Source of the DNA: Molossus alvarezi
Lineage: Eukaryota > Chordata > Mammalia > Chiroptera > Molossidae
Assembly: GCA_037176705.1 (NCBI GenBank)
Contig: CM073887.1
Location: 28,151,501-28,215,500 of the forward strand
Length of the DNA stretch: 64,000 bases
Direction: 5' to 3'
This document shows positions 22,326-33,055 of this stretch, piece by piece. The position numbers were made by a program, and so were the translations under genes. The notes beneath the pieces are model-generated. The model was not told the origin of the DNA, did not search any database, and was given only the letters and a program-made list of their open reading frames with translations. Within the stretch, counting starts at the first letter, position 1, and every line of letters starts with the position of its first letter.

Positions 22326-22854
22326 AATTTCTATTATATATACTGCAAAGTTTCTTTCCCCTAAATAATATGTAGTATGCAAACTATTTTCTAATCACAT
22401 TAGAATATTTTCTTCAAGTATGTTACTTATTGACTTCAAGGATGTATGGTAATTGCAATTAATTTATTGCAAATAGATTTATTTTCAACTAAATGTATTT
22501 AAGTAATCAGGATCTTATATATAAACAAAATTAAGCGAATGAAAGTATTTTTTTATATTTAAATATGAGCAGATATAATACAATTTAAATTTTTGTTCAT
22601 TAATCTCTTTTTAAAAATAAGTTGACTTCAGAAAGCTTTGTAGAAGTTACATCTGTGCAATATTCTAGTATAGCATTCAGGTTATGTTAGCAGTAATGCA
22701 TGCTGTGCATTGTCCTGAGAAAATCCGAAGGCAGAATAGTCTAATGAATAATAAAGCTTTCTTACAGGTGACCAACCAGGATTGTCAAATAGTTTCACAG
22801 AATTGAAACAAGGTATCAACTAACATGGAAGGAAACTGACAGAGAGTCTGAGAG

Positions 22855-23140
22855 TAGAGTCAATAATTTGGAGTCAGACACATATGGATTTGAATTTCCG
22901 CTCCCCAATCGATGACCCCTATAATGGGTGCTGTGAGGGTTACTGGACCAACCTAGTCTTTGGATTCTTCTATTTTGAAGCCAATGAAAGTGGCTGAGTT
23001 GCAATGCACGGGCTTAGAAATCAGCCTGACTGTTCAGGATTCCAATCCATCAATGACTAACTGTGTAAATTCCAGCACCTGGTAAGTCTGCAATTTCTAA
23101 ATGCGCAAATGCTCCTTTGACTCCAATAGCACTCCTCCTG
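22855..23140 (+). repeat. Two MIR-like fragments
   Basis: Two MIR 5' parts can be seen: 'ttggagtcagacacatatgg' at about 22870 and 'gggcttagaaatcagcctga' followed by 'caatgactaactgtgtaaa' at about 23008-23070. Confidence 0.55.
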
Positions 23141-23344
23141 AGCTGACATGAGCTATTTGTAATCTCTACTTATCCCACTGAGTGTGAAGAGTCTATGTGT
23201 TGCTGCTAGTTTCCCTTATCTCCTATTGTGATGTTAATATAAAGTGTATGGTTCATGTGCCATATTACCTTCTAAAATAAATAATCAAAATTCTGAGTTA
23301 CAAAGATCACATAATTCCAAAAGGTTGTAATCAGATACTGTGGA

Positions 23345-23515
23345 CCAATGGCTAACATCTCTAAAGCCTCAGCTTCCTCATCTATGAAATGGAAATGAAA
23401 ACCATTCCTGAGTTACTGACTTGTGGACATCAAAGTGCCTGGTTCATGTGAAGTACAACGCTAGTAAATTGTAAGCACTCACTAAATAGCAATCATTGTA
23501 ATTATAGTAAAGGTT
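23345..23515 (+). repeat. MIR SINE relic, 3' part
   Basis: 'cctcagcttcctcatctatg', 'aaatggaaatgaaaaccatt', 'aaagtgcctggttcatg' and 'gtaagcactcactaaatagc' follow the MIR 3' order closely. Confidence 0.85.
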
Positions 23516-24482
23516 TCTCAGTGCTCACATTGTCGGCCCTTCCCTAACAGAATTTTCTGGGACGCTTCCTCAGACCTGTACACTGAACCTTCTCACACCT
23601 ATAATTGGATTATATTCTGGCCCCTCAATATATGCTTGAAATCCAAGGCATACGAAATTTAATTCTTCTATTTTCCCTCTTTCTCTCCATTTTAGTTTTC
23701 TAAAGACTGAGAATATTTGGAAATTTTTTTTTTCTTTTAGCAACTGGGACATCTTCAAAATAGTCGATTTAGTGGTATTGAAAATCTTAAAACCTGGGCC
23801 TATCTGAAGTGTAAATAAAAATGCAATTTGGCAAGTGAACAGAGGGAATAAAATTAGACAAATACATCTTGAGGGTTTGAAAAAGTCAGCAAAGGAACAG
23901 CTCGTCTTAAGCAGATGAAAAAGTTGAGATCTCGTCAATTGTGTCCTGGAGAAGAAACCCAGGCAAAAATGACAGGGTTTTCAGTAAGATGGCCCTTCCT
24001 ACTGTGAAACTTTTTTGAGCTAACCCAGGTATAACCACAAAAACTCAAAAACTGCAATATTTACTACCACTCCTTGGCATTGATAGTAATGCCTTGGTCA
24101 CTGTTGCTTAAATGTTTACTCAAGCAAAGTCAATGTTTTTTGTGGGTGTTTTTGGAAGAGGGGTAGAGTAGCATGGCTTCCATGTGATTTCTTAACTATG
24201 GATGAAGTTACTTCATAATTTTCACTGAGACATATTTATATTCTAAATATTGGAAAGTATTCAAAGACATTTCTTAAAAACTAACCTTTCAGATTTATAA
24301 AAATAATAAAACAATCAGACATTTACTTAGTTATTTTAAATTTTAAATTCAAACATTACTCTTGTTTGCAAATAAATTTTAAGGATTAGACATTCAATTT
24401 TAATTTTACCCTAGAGAAAATATTTTATACCATTATGGAACTTATTGTCATATGAATAATGTGCTGAAGAATTTCAGCGACC
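23516..24482. other. Unassigned sequence
   Basis: AT-rich DNA. The 122-residue minus frame at 23570-23938 crosses low-complexity sequence and shows no domain. Confidence 0.35.
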
Positions 24483-24691
24483 ACCTAGACCAGCGGTTCT
24501 CAACCTGTGGGTCGTGACCCCTTTGGGGGTCGAACGACCCTTTCACAGGGGTCGCCTAAGACACAGCGGTAGCAAAATCACAGTTATAAAGTAGCAATGA
24601 AAATAATTTTATGACTGGGGGGTCACCACAACACACGGAACTGTATTAAAGGGTCGCGGCATTAGGAAGGCTGAGAACCACTGACCTAGAC
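24483..24691 (+). mobile_element. SPIN-type hAT transposon, nonautonomous, with intact 8-bp TSD
   Basis: The element is 24491-24683 (193 bp). Its left end reads cagcggttctcaacctgtgg and its right end ctgagaaccactg, imperfect terminal inverted repeats of hAT type. The next left block, gtgacccctttgggggtcga, with cgaccctttcacaggggtcg after it, matches the SPIN ('space invader') consensus as I know it. The 8-bp TSD acctagac is perfect at 24483-24490 and 24684-24691. It encodes no transposase, so it would have moved with one supplied in trans. SPIN entered several tetrapod lineages horizontally, bats among them. Confidence 0.93.
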
Positions 24692-24781
24692 ATTGTAAAC
24701 CCAGGAAATTGTGGGCCACAGAGGCAGAGGTGGATTTATTTTAGGCTTTCATGCTCAGGCACCAGAAAAGCAGAAAAAACA

Positions 24782-24999
24782 GTTTATTTCTTTTTCTTTT
24801 TTTTTTTTAAAGTTTATTCTTGTATTATTATTTATTAATTATTGTATTTATTTGTGTTATAACTTTATTTATTTATTTATTTATTTTTTATTTTTTTGTG
24901 GTACATGCCCCTAGCGGGAACCGAACCTGGGACTCTCTGGTCCGCAGGCTGAAGCTCAACCGCTGAGCCAAACTGGCCAGGGCTGTTTATTTCTTTTTC
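24782..24999 (-). mobile_element. Short Ves SINE with mariner-derived 3' tail
   Basis: The insertion is 24797-24984, flanked by a perfect 15-bp TSD gtttatttctttttc (24782-24796 and 24985-24999). Read on the minus strand it has a tRNA-type head of about 90 bp ending ggggcatgtaccac, an A/T tail, then a segment at 24830-24868 that matches the interior of the mariner MITE at 58892-58991, then poly-A. The SINE therefore lacks the usual pyrimidine-rich body and carries extra non-SINE sequence inside its own target duplication. Confidence 0.85.
24830..24868 (-). repeat. Mariner-derived fragment inside SINE tail
   Basis: On the minus strand it begins tacaataattaataaataa and ends tacaagaataaact. The same run occurs at 58914-58946 with a 3-base length difference. 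It has no terminal inverted repeats here. Confidence 0.75.
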
Positions 25000-25165
25000 A
25001 AGGTTTATTGAACTATAATTGGTATACAAACAGCTGCACATGCTTATGATATACAATTTGGCGAATTTGGACTTATGTATACGTATACTCGACTTACCGT
25101 TACCATAGTCAAGGGAATAAACATCCATCACATCCAAAAGTTTCTTTGTGTCCTTTTGACTTTTA
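25000..25165 (-). mobile_element. Old L1 3'UTR fragment
   Basis: 'aggtttattgaactataatt', 'ggtatacaaacagctgcaca', 'acaatttggcgaatttggac' and 'aacatccatcacatcc' are the antisense 3' end of an old L1 (L1M/L1ME class). The SINE at 24797 inserted at its A-tail side. A further piece may continue at 25200-25250. Confidence 0.75.
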
Positions 25166-25175
25166 TTTTATTTTC

Positions 25176-25200
25176 CTTTTTTTTTTTTTTTTTTTTTTTG
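25176..25200. repeat. Poly(T) tract
   Basis: A run of more than 20 T, inside or next to the old L1 fragment. Confidence 0.9.
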
Positions 25201-25249
25201 GTGTTTTGGTAGTAAAAAAATTCTTAATGTAAGATGTGCCCTTTTCAAA

Positions 25250-26854
25250 TTTTAGGTGCCCAAATCTGGTTGGTAACTATTGGCACTGGGCTGTGCCACA
25301 GATCTCTGACACGTATCAATTTTGTGTACCCAGATCTTGACTTTTTGGATGAAAGGTTGTATCTACTAGTTTGTAAAAGGACATAAAAGCAAGTGGGGGG
25401 GGGGGTAAAGCATCAGGGGAAAGTTAAAATATTGTTGGGTATTCTTAAATTTATGATTAATAATTTTTTAAAATACTGCTGAGTCCCTGATTGTGGAAAG
25501 CACCGTTATTGTTCTGAGCTAACTATTGCTAAAGATCTTAAATAAGCCTAGAGTGGAGGCATCCTCAGACCTATACACCAAACGTTGCACATCCTCCTCC
25601 TCCTTTTTGATTCATTTTGTACAACCTCAGCAGCCCATTTTCTACTTCAAGAATGGAGTCCTTGTTTAGGACGCGAACCTAGAGGTTGACCCTAAAAAGA
25701 CCACTTGAATTCCAGTCCCCACAAAACAGTTACAACTTGACAGTAAGGCTTTCAAAAAGGAGGTCTCCCAATCTGGTAGCTTTTGCTGAGAGCTTTTCAA
25801 ATAGCACAATTTATAAGAAAATTTACTAAAGAAAATCTAAAGAAAGAAAAAACAATGTGAGGCTTTGTAGAGGTTACTGAACTCGAAAATCAATGGTGGT
25901 GTTTGTTTCTATCACTTCATTCATTGTACAGTACAAATCAATCCTTAATATTTTTTAATCCTGTTTTTATTTTAAAGTATATTTTGACCAAAAGCTGATC
26001 ACAACTTGTCATATGTATATCATATATGTGTGTATTTTATTTTTATGAAAGTTACATATATATGCACACATACATGTTATATAAAAATAACAAAAAAAAG
26101 AAATAATTTTTTTGCACATAATAATATCTTCAGCAGATACTATTTGCCTCATGTAGTCCTGGCTTTCAATATAAATTGTGACATTTTCCTTTGACTTATT
26201 CTGAAATCACGGAGGACTTTATAATAGGAGAGAATGATTGAAAGGGCAGTTGAACAATTTAGTTCATGTGGAAATTTTCTTTTGCCAAAGCGATGGGCAG
26301 AAATGATATTTATGACTAAAATGCTATTTTGAAATAAACAGGAAAGGTGTGAAACATTATAGCTGTCATTATAAAATGCAAATATCACAGCAGAGCGAAT
26401 TAGACATTGAGGTCTCAACTGGGTTTTTCTCGAACCTATTTCTTTGTAAAGCTGAACACTGGTAAGAAGTTTTTCTTCTTACTTTTAGTAAGCCACTTTG
26501 CATACCCATAGCTGTGCTAGTCTTAACACAAATTATGGCCCTTTTTTAAAAAATTTCCCAGAGGATATATATTTATTGGTATTAAAATTTTTTTAATTTA
26601 AAATCATCTGTTACTTATCATGTACATGATAGGATTAGACAAAGTCAGAGGGGCTATGGAATGAAAGCTGATGATCAACTGCAAAGATGCAAGAAGAGAA
26701 GGAAAAAGGTCAAAGGAAGAGAAAGAGGACTTGATATGTTTGGGATGAGGTGGTAGAGATGGTGCTAGGTTTTGAAATTTCAACCCTGTGTGAAAATGGA
26801 TGAGACAGTCTAATCTGACTTTCACCTAAGTAACGTAACGCATTTTCTCCTTAA
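25250..26854. other. Mostly unique sequence
   Basis: It contains an 11-base G run near 25395 and an octamer atgcaaat at 26376-26383. 26150-26430 is non-repetitive and looks complex enough to be a conserved noncoding element candidate. No coding gene. Confidence 0.35.
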
Positions 26855-27107
26855 CCACAAAAGTGGATTTACTTATTTAATATTTTTTTCTTTAGTGATA
26901 TTTTTTAGAGAAAGAAGAAGGGAGAGTTAGAAATACTGATGAGAGAGAACATTGATTGTCTGTCTCCTGCAGGCCCCCCACTGGGGATCATGCCCACAAC
27001 CTGGGCAAGTGCTCTGACCAGGAACTGAACTGGTGACCTCCTGGTGCGTTGCATGGGTCAACACTCAACCACTGAGCCACACTGGCGGGGCCACAAAAGT
27101 GGATTTA
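26855..27107 (-). mobile_element. Ves SINE, short lineage
   Basis: The body is 26872-27090, minus strand; its head, reversed, ends ccactgagccacactggcgg. The 17-bp TSD ccacaaaagtggattta is perfect at 26855-26871 and 27091-27107. Confidence 0.94.
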
Positions 27108-27784
27108 AAATGTGTTTCCCTGTGCTCTTCCCCACACACATTTCATTTCCAGATCCCAGGCCTCACCCAAGTAACATCAGTGCTATCTCTGACTCTGAAA
27201 AACACTTTTGTTAACCAATGTTAAACTTCCAAAACACACATGGAAAAAAGTTTTACCTGATACTTCAGTTTGAAATTTCCTTTCAGCTGTCTGTAGCATT
27301 TCAAACGCAGGCTGCAGAACTTTCACTAAACTAGGTCAAGCAAGCTGGGGCGGGAGTGCCAACTGTGTATTTGAATCGGAAATGCTTATCTAGAATGGCC
27401 AGGTAGTTACCATGGAGAAGGAGCGTTCTAGGCAGTCTGTGATTAGTGAAATGGACATTTTACTTTATGTGAGCAGGAGTTGTTACTGGGTTTTGGTTTT
27501 CTGTGGTTTTGTTGCGACTGCATTTCCTAGTTGGAAATAAATTGATGTCACTCAGTATCTGCATACAAGTAATTTTTTTTCTCTCTCTCAAAATACTGTG
27601 TCACAAAATAGCACAACAGGAAGCTAGCAGTGGAGACAATGCATGCAGCACTGAAGAGAGGAAATCCAAGCGAAGGCCTGATATTTAATATGATTACCCA
27701 GAAAGTCTGGGACTCATCACTTCAGAGTCCACTCTGTAATTCAGAAGCAAAAGTGTTAAAAATACTTTGGGAAAACTGTTAAGC
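27108..27784. other. Unassigned sequence
   Basis: Mixed composition; no recognised repeat or gene. Confidence 0.35.
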
Positions 27785-28290
27785 ATTGCATGTAACAATT
27801 TTATAATAAAAACAATAAATACTTGGGGAAAATACAGAACAGCATAAAGAAGCAAACAAAATTACCTGTGATTTCACTACCCAGAGTCAAAGACCATTAA
27901 ATTTGGAGTATATTTATTTCCACTATTTGTTCTCTATCTGTTTTTTTAATGTGCTTGAAATAATTGCACATGTAAAATACTATACTTCTGTTCTTTACAG
28001 CAAAACAATTTTTGTAACTTTACTATAAATTCTTTATTAGCATTATTTCAATAGCTAAATAATACTTATTAAATGGATATGTCACAGTTATAACAATGTA
28101 TTGTAATACATTAGTTCTAGTTTGTCACTTCTACAAACTTCTACAAACTCGCTCTTTTGAGCGAAAGAAATTGTTGGATAATTTTGAATTATATTCTTGA
28201 AATAGAGTCCTAGAAATGAGGTTATGCTAAATGGAGTGAAGATTGTAAAAGCTGCTTGCAAAAAGTACTAAATTGCTTCAAAAAAAAACA
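27785..28290 (-). mobile_element. Old, diverged L1 3' region
   Basis: 'aaagcaaacaaaattacctg', 'gatttcactacccagagtca', 'gagtcctagaaatgaggtta' and 'gctgcttgcaaaaagtacta' resemble the antisense 3' part of an L1ME-class element. The divergence is high. Confidence 0.5.
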
Positions 28291-28312
28291 GAGGTTTACA
28301 TATCCATAAAAT

Positions 28313-28385
28313 GTGTGTGTACACATTACACACCCAAGTATGGATATGTGTGCATGTATATGTTAGAACACACACACATACACAG
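28313..28385. repeat. (TG)n/(CA)n imperfect microsatellite
   Basis: A TG-rich stretch followed by a CA-rich stretch, so the two halves can pair as an inverted repeat. Confidence 0.8.
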
Positions 28386-29422
28386 CATATAACATTGGAC
28401 CAAAGCTGTAATTTCTCCTGAATTGTCTTTATTAGTAATACATTATAAATGTATATTAGTCATTTATGTTTTCTTTTTATGAATTGCCTATTCATTTTAC
28501 TTTTACTACTGGGAACATTATTCCCATCCTCTACCAATTTGTATAAACATTTTACATAGTAATATCTTTGTGTAAATGTTAGCAAATACTGTACTTTTTT
28601 TTTTTTTGTCCAATAGATTGTGTATATGGGGGGGGGTATTGACAAACTAAAGTTCATACTATTTATGTTTTTCCATTTTCCCTTACATTTCTTTTGTACC
28701 ATCTTCCATTTATGAACTTAGAAAAAAAAATGTTTCATCCTATTTGTGAGGTATACCTTTTTGCTCTCTTCTCGACTTTATGTTTTGAAAACTATTTTAT
28801 CTCCTTAATCCAAGCAGAGTTTAGTTGGTTGAGCAATGTTTCCTTAGGAATGTTTTGTTGTGAATGATCACACTGTCTGTACCAAGGTGGGCAGGTTAGT
28901 TGTCTATAAAATTGGGAAGAGAAACACTGTACCTGGGGTGAGAGTAATTGGGACTAGACATCAGGGTGCTTCTTCCATCTCTCAGCCTCTCTGCACATTG
29001 GTTTCCCTTTCTCCCTGAAGTTGGGGCGATGGTGGCCATCTGCTTGTGTCCTCACAGCTTTGCCACCAGAGAGAAAGTGCCTCCCTGCTAAAGCAATCTT
29101 GAGCAGAATGCCAGTTGTCCTGTCGTGGGTCGTATATCTTCCCCAGCTGCCAGAGTGGTCAGGGTATCAGGATGAGCAGTTTTCCCTCAAGCCACATGGC
29201 TGGAGTGGGAAGGGCATCGTTGCCCACAAAGGATGGTGGTGGTGTTAATAGGGAACGGGGAGGTACTGGATGGGCAAAAAAGGATCAGGGCTCTGCAGAG
29301 GGACTGAGACTTCCTTTCAGTACTCTGAATTTGTTTTCCCGATTGGAGTTTGTGGGGTTGCTAATAATGCTTTCGTCCCTCCCTACTCTTTCCACCCAGA
29401 ATGAGGAACCAAGTGAGAAAAA
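28386..29422. other. Unassigned sequence
   Basis: It includes a poly(T) at about 28597-28608 and a G run near 28630. The overlapping plus-strand frames at 29021-29248 and 29115-29468 lie in slightly GC-richer DNA but show no domain. Confidence 0.3.
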
Positions 29423-29423
29423 A

Positions 29424-29447
29424 AGAGAGAGAGAGAGAGAGAGAGAA
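29424..29447. repeat. (GA)n microsatellite
   Basis: A pure GA run. Confidence 0.95.
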
Positions 29448-30298
29448 CATCAGACATATGGCAAATAGCACGTTCAAGTATTGCTTTTAAAGTTGATTGG
29501 AGAAAACGTGCCTATGACCCAACAATTGGGTTTTTAACATGTAACTCCTAAGTTGAACCAATTCATTCATTCTATGGGTCTGTCCCTAGCAAGGAAAGAG
29601 CCCCTCAGCCTAGCACATGGATGAGAGAATTCAAGCGTCTCTCCAAGGACTGGCGCTTTAAAGTTTGGAAGGGACTTTTCTTGACAAAGTGATTAAAATG
29701 AAATTACAATTAGGAGGCTTTTTGGAGAATAACAATATTTAAGGGGTTCGTGAAAGAAAAATCCTCAAAGCGTTGCCCTCCCAAATTGGGACAGAGCATT
29801 TTGACAAGGTAAGAGAAAGGCAAGGAAAAGGAGGGTCTTCGACAGCTGAGCCTTGAGCTCATGTTGATATTGTGACCATTTAAATGTACCCACTGGTCAT
29901 CATCAGCCTGTCACAGCTAACGTGGCGGCGTGGAGGTTAGTAATGCTTGAATTCTTAGTGGGGCCACGTGCACCCACGATTTCAAACGTGTCCTCACCAA
30001 CGTAAAGAAAATCTGGAGCCTGCTGATTGTCTTTAGAACCGGATGTCCTCACAAGCTTATTTTTCAATTAGGACAATCTAATTGCACAGAATTTTATTTG
30101 ATTAGAGTTGTAGTTGTTGTTATCTCTGGGAGATAAAACCTGTTCTATTTTCTCAAAGAAGTGGTGAAACGGGAAAGTTTTAATGATATCACTTAGCTTG
30201 GTGATTTTTTGCTTAATTTCACTGAACATTTCATTATCGATCGCTGATTTTTCTTCTCGATATTTTCATATTCTTGTAGTTAAGTATTTCTATTCAAC
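29448..30298. other. Unique sequence, candidate conserved noncoding element
   Basis: No repeat recognised over about 850 bases. There are several CpGs outside repeats (acgtggcggcgtgg, atcgatcgctg) and clustered TAAT/ATTA words near 30065-30110. This is the profile of an old noncoding regulatory segment, but only cross-species alignment could show it. Confidence 0.3.
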
Positions 30299-30475
30299 AG
30301 TGGCTTTCAGACTTTCACACTTTGGTGTGCATCACAATCGCTGGGCAGCTGGTTGGCAGACTGCTTCTCTCTGACTGAGTAGATCTGCAGTGGAACCTGA
30401 CACTGTGTATTCCTGTCAAGATTCCAAGGTGATGCTGATGTTGCTGGTCCGAGAACCACACTCAGAGAGCCCGTG
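30299..30475. mobile_element. MER5-type hAT-Charlie relic
   Basis: 'cagtggctttcagactttca', 'ggtgtgcatcacaatcgctg', 'gtgatgctgatgttgctggt' and 'ccgagaaccacactcagaga' follow the MER5A/B order. Ends are degraded. Confidence 0.8.
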
Positions 30476-30679
30476 CTGGAGAAAATTGATTGGGACACAA
30501 AAATAGAGGTGCCTAATGTGCTTACTTTACAGATATTTCAATTATTGGTTCTAAAGTGAACTGAGTCTGTGAACTGAGTCTGTGGCTATTGGCTGCTTAA
30601 ATTTGGAAATTGTGGGACCCATAGTAACCCAGTTCTGTTAGTGAGGGAAGATGTCCGTGAGCAGGGCTGCTGTAGTTCT

Positions 30680-30975
30680 ACAGTGGGTCTTTAAATTTTT
30701 TTTTTTTTTTTTTTTTTTTATCCTCACCCGAGGACATTTTTACATTTTTTGTTCAGACAGAGCGGGAGGGAGAGAGAGGAAGAGAGAGAGAGAGAGAAAC
30801 ATCGATGTGAAGGGACACATCGAGTGGCTGCCACCCCCACGACCAACCAGGGCCGGGGACAAACTGCAACCGAGGTACGTGCCCTTAGCGGGAACCGAAC
30901 CCGGGTCTCTCTGTACCGCAGGCCGACGCTCTAACCGCTGAGCCAACCCGGCCAGGGCACAGTGGGTCTTTAAAT
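30680..30975 (-). mobile_element. Ves SINE, long lineage
   Basis: The body is 30697-30958, minus strand: T tail, hairpin tatcctcacccgaggac, purine tract, and reversed head ccgctgagccaacccggcca. The 17-bp TSD acagtgggtctttaaat is perfect at 30680-30696 and 30959-30975. CpGs are well kept, so the copy is young. The 96- and 80-residue frames across it are not genes. Confidence 0.96.
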
Positions 30976-31570
30976 AGAACATGTCACTGCGGTTTCAGTT
31001 TGACTCAAGAGCTGCTTCTCAAAGATTATTTCTTCTCAACCAAAAGTGCATAAGCATTAGCATGTCTAGAAAAGGCAAGACATACTGGGAATAAATGAAA
31101 GCGTGTCTGTCATGTTGCATGATTTAAACAATGTGCTTTATGAATTGGCTGTTGTATCAGCTGCAGAAATTTGATGCTTGGTTTACAAAGTGATTTCAAA
31201 CAGTTCTTTTAAAATAATATAGTTTTTTTGTGTGTAAGTGGGGGAACACACCCATAAAGGATATTTTGCTAAAATACACTCTTGACTTTGCAGTTGGGAT
31301 TAAGGACCGAATTTGCTTTTTCCCCCCCTCTAACCTACATGGAATTGAATGGAAAGATACAAAGGAGCGTTACATTGAGGAAAATAAATAACTGACTTAA
31401 GCTTCAAGTGAAAAAGCCTACCACCTTTTACTGTACAGTAATCTCAAGTGGGCTCAAGCTGTATGCAGGGTATTACATGAAGGGGAGTGTGACTGCAAAC
31501 CTAAAAGCGATTTAACACTCAGCGAATCTAATTAAAATGCAAAGTTTAAAAACACCACTGAATTCAGGCG
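30976..31570. other. Unique-looking sequence
   Basis: No repeat recognised; AT-rich with some complex stretches (31080-31230). Confidence 0.35.
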
Positions 31571-31830
31571 AGGGGATTGGTATACTTTCTTTCTTAAAAA
31601 ATATGTTTTTATTGATTTTTAGAGAGAGAGGAAGGAAGAGGGAGAGAAAGATAGAAACATCGATGAGAGAAACACATCAATTGGCCACCTCCTTGCACAC
31701 CCCCAATTGGGATCTAGTCTGCAACTCAGGCACATGCCCTGACCGAGAATCAAACAGGTGACCTCCTGGTCCATGGGTTGATGCTCAACCACTGAGCCAC
31801 ACCAGCTGGGCAGGGAATCGGTATACTTTT
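31571..31830 (-). mobile_element. Ves SINE, short lineage
   Basis: The body is about 31590-31811, minus strand, tail side 'tgtttttattgatttttaga', reversed head ccactgagccacaccagctg. Imperfect TSD: ggattggtatacttt on the left, gaatcggtatacttt on the right. Confidence 0.9.
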
Positions 31831-32430
31831 CAAGCACATGATTTTCATTAAGAAAATATTATTTTTAAATATTCAGAGATAACTTTACTTTCCAATGATG
31901 TATAGCTGTGAAGGCATTCACTCCTTCCAGAAATTCCAACTGGGGTATTTTAGCAATAATTCAATAGAGTTTAGAGGGTCAGAGGAAGCACTGTAAAATG
32001 AGGCTTGATGGAGTGAGTCGGGGAGTAATTGAATGTGACGTACAAGGGGGTCATCTCTGCTTTGAGAGAGAAGTTCTAAATGAGCATTGGAGCTAATTTA
32101 GGAAAATGACTGCCATGACATTGTATTCACTGTGAGTGGAACAAAGCACCTAGATATCCTTAACTAATTCAACTTATTTCCACCAGATAAAAGAACGACA
32201 TTAAAGCATTATCTTTCTTTTATAAATAAAATAAGATCCTAGCAGTGAATATGTGCAAAGTTACATAGTACAGGCTCTAGGCAAATCAAGTGAATTTTGG
32301 TTAATGATTTCCTCTCAATATATGTTTAAAATTATTTTCACTTTTTAGTTTCAGATAACTTCTCTCCAATACAAAAAAAAAAAAACTCATTTAAAAAACA
32401 CTGCAACTGATAAAATTGATAATGCCTACT
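31831..32430. other. Unassigned sequence
   Basis: No recognised repeat or gene. Confidence 0.35.
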
Positions 32431-32439
32431 TTACAGCAA

Positions 32440-33055
32440 TTTTTAAAAAACAATGAAGAACATATCCATGAAACAGCATGGATGGATCTCAAAAACTTAT
32501 GTTAAATAGCCCTGGCCGGTCTGGCTCAGCGGTTAGAGCGTCGACCTGCGGTCCTGAGAGACCCGGGTTCGGTTCCCGCTAAGGGCACGTACCTCGGTTG
32601 CAGTTTGTCCCCGGCCCTGGTTGGTCGGGCAGGTGGCAGCCACTCGATGTGTTCCTTTCACATCGATGTTTCTCTCTCTCTCTGTTCCTCTCTCTCCCTC
32701 CCACTCTACCTGAACAAAAAAATGGGAAAATGTCCTCGGATGAGGATTAAAAAAACAAAAACAAAAAAACTTATGTTAAATAAAAGAAGCAAAATACAAA
32801 AATTATGCTCTTTGTTATTCTCTTTGTGTGCAACTAAGGAATAGGCAAAATTAATGGAAAGTGATAGAAGTCTAACTAGTAAGAAGAATTGACTGGGAAG
32901 AGGAAATAACAAGTTAGGATACTGAAAATACTGTTTCTTTTAATTTGGAGACATACATGGCTATACACAAATGTATATTTTCATTGTGCTCTATGCTTAA
33001 GATTGGTGTACCTCATCAACTTTCTGATATACCTTAACAAAAAAATAAAAACAAA
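32440..33055 (+). mobile_element. Old L1 3' end, split by a SINE
   Basis: 'catgaaacagcatggatgga', 'tctcaaaaacttatgttaaa', then beyond the SINE 'taaaagaagcaaaatac' and, further on, 'ctttctgatataccttaac' match the last part and 3'UTR of an old L1 (L1M/HAL1 class) in plus orientation. Confidence 0.6.
32491..32782 (+). mobile_element. Ves SINE, long lineage
   Basis: The body is 32509-32764, starting gccctggccggtctggctca with good A- and B-boxes, CT-rich body, hairpin near its 3' end and A tail. The 18-bp TSD aaaaacttatgttaaata is perfect at 32491-32508 and 32765-32782. It interrupts an old L1. Confidence 0.95.

Noticed and set aside
30651..30982. 96- and 80-residue frames
   Set aside because: They translate the Ves SINE. 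Similar frames (AQRLERRPAVQRDPGSVPAKG type) recur at every long Ves copy.
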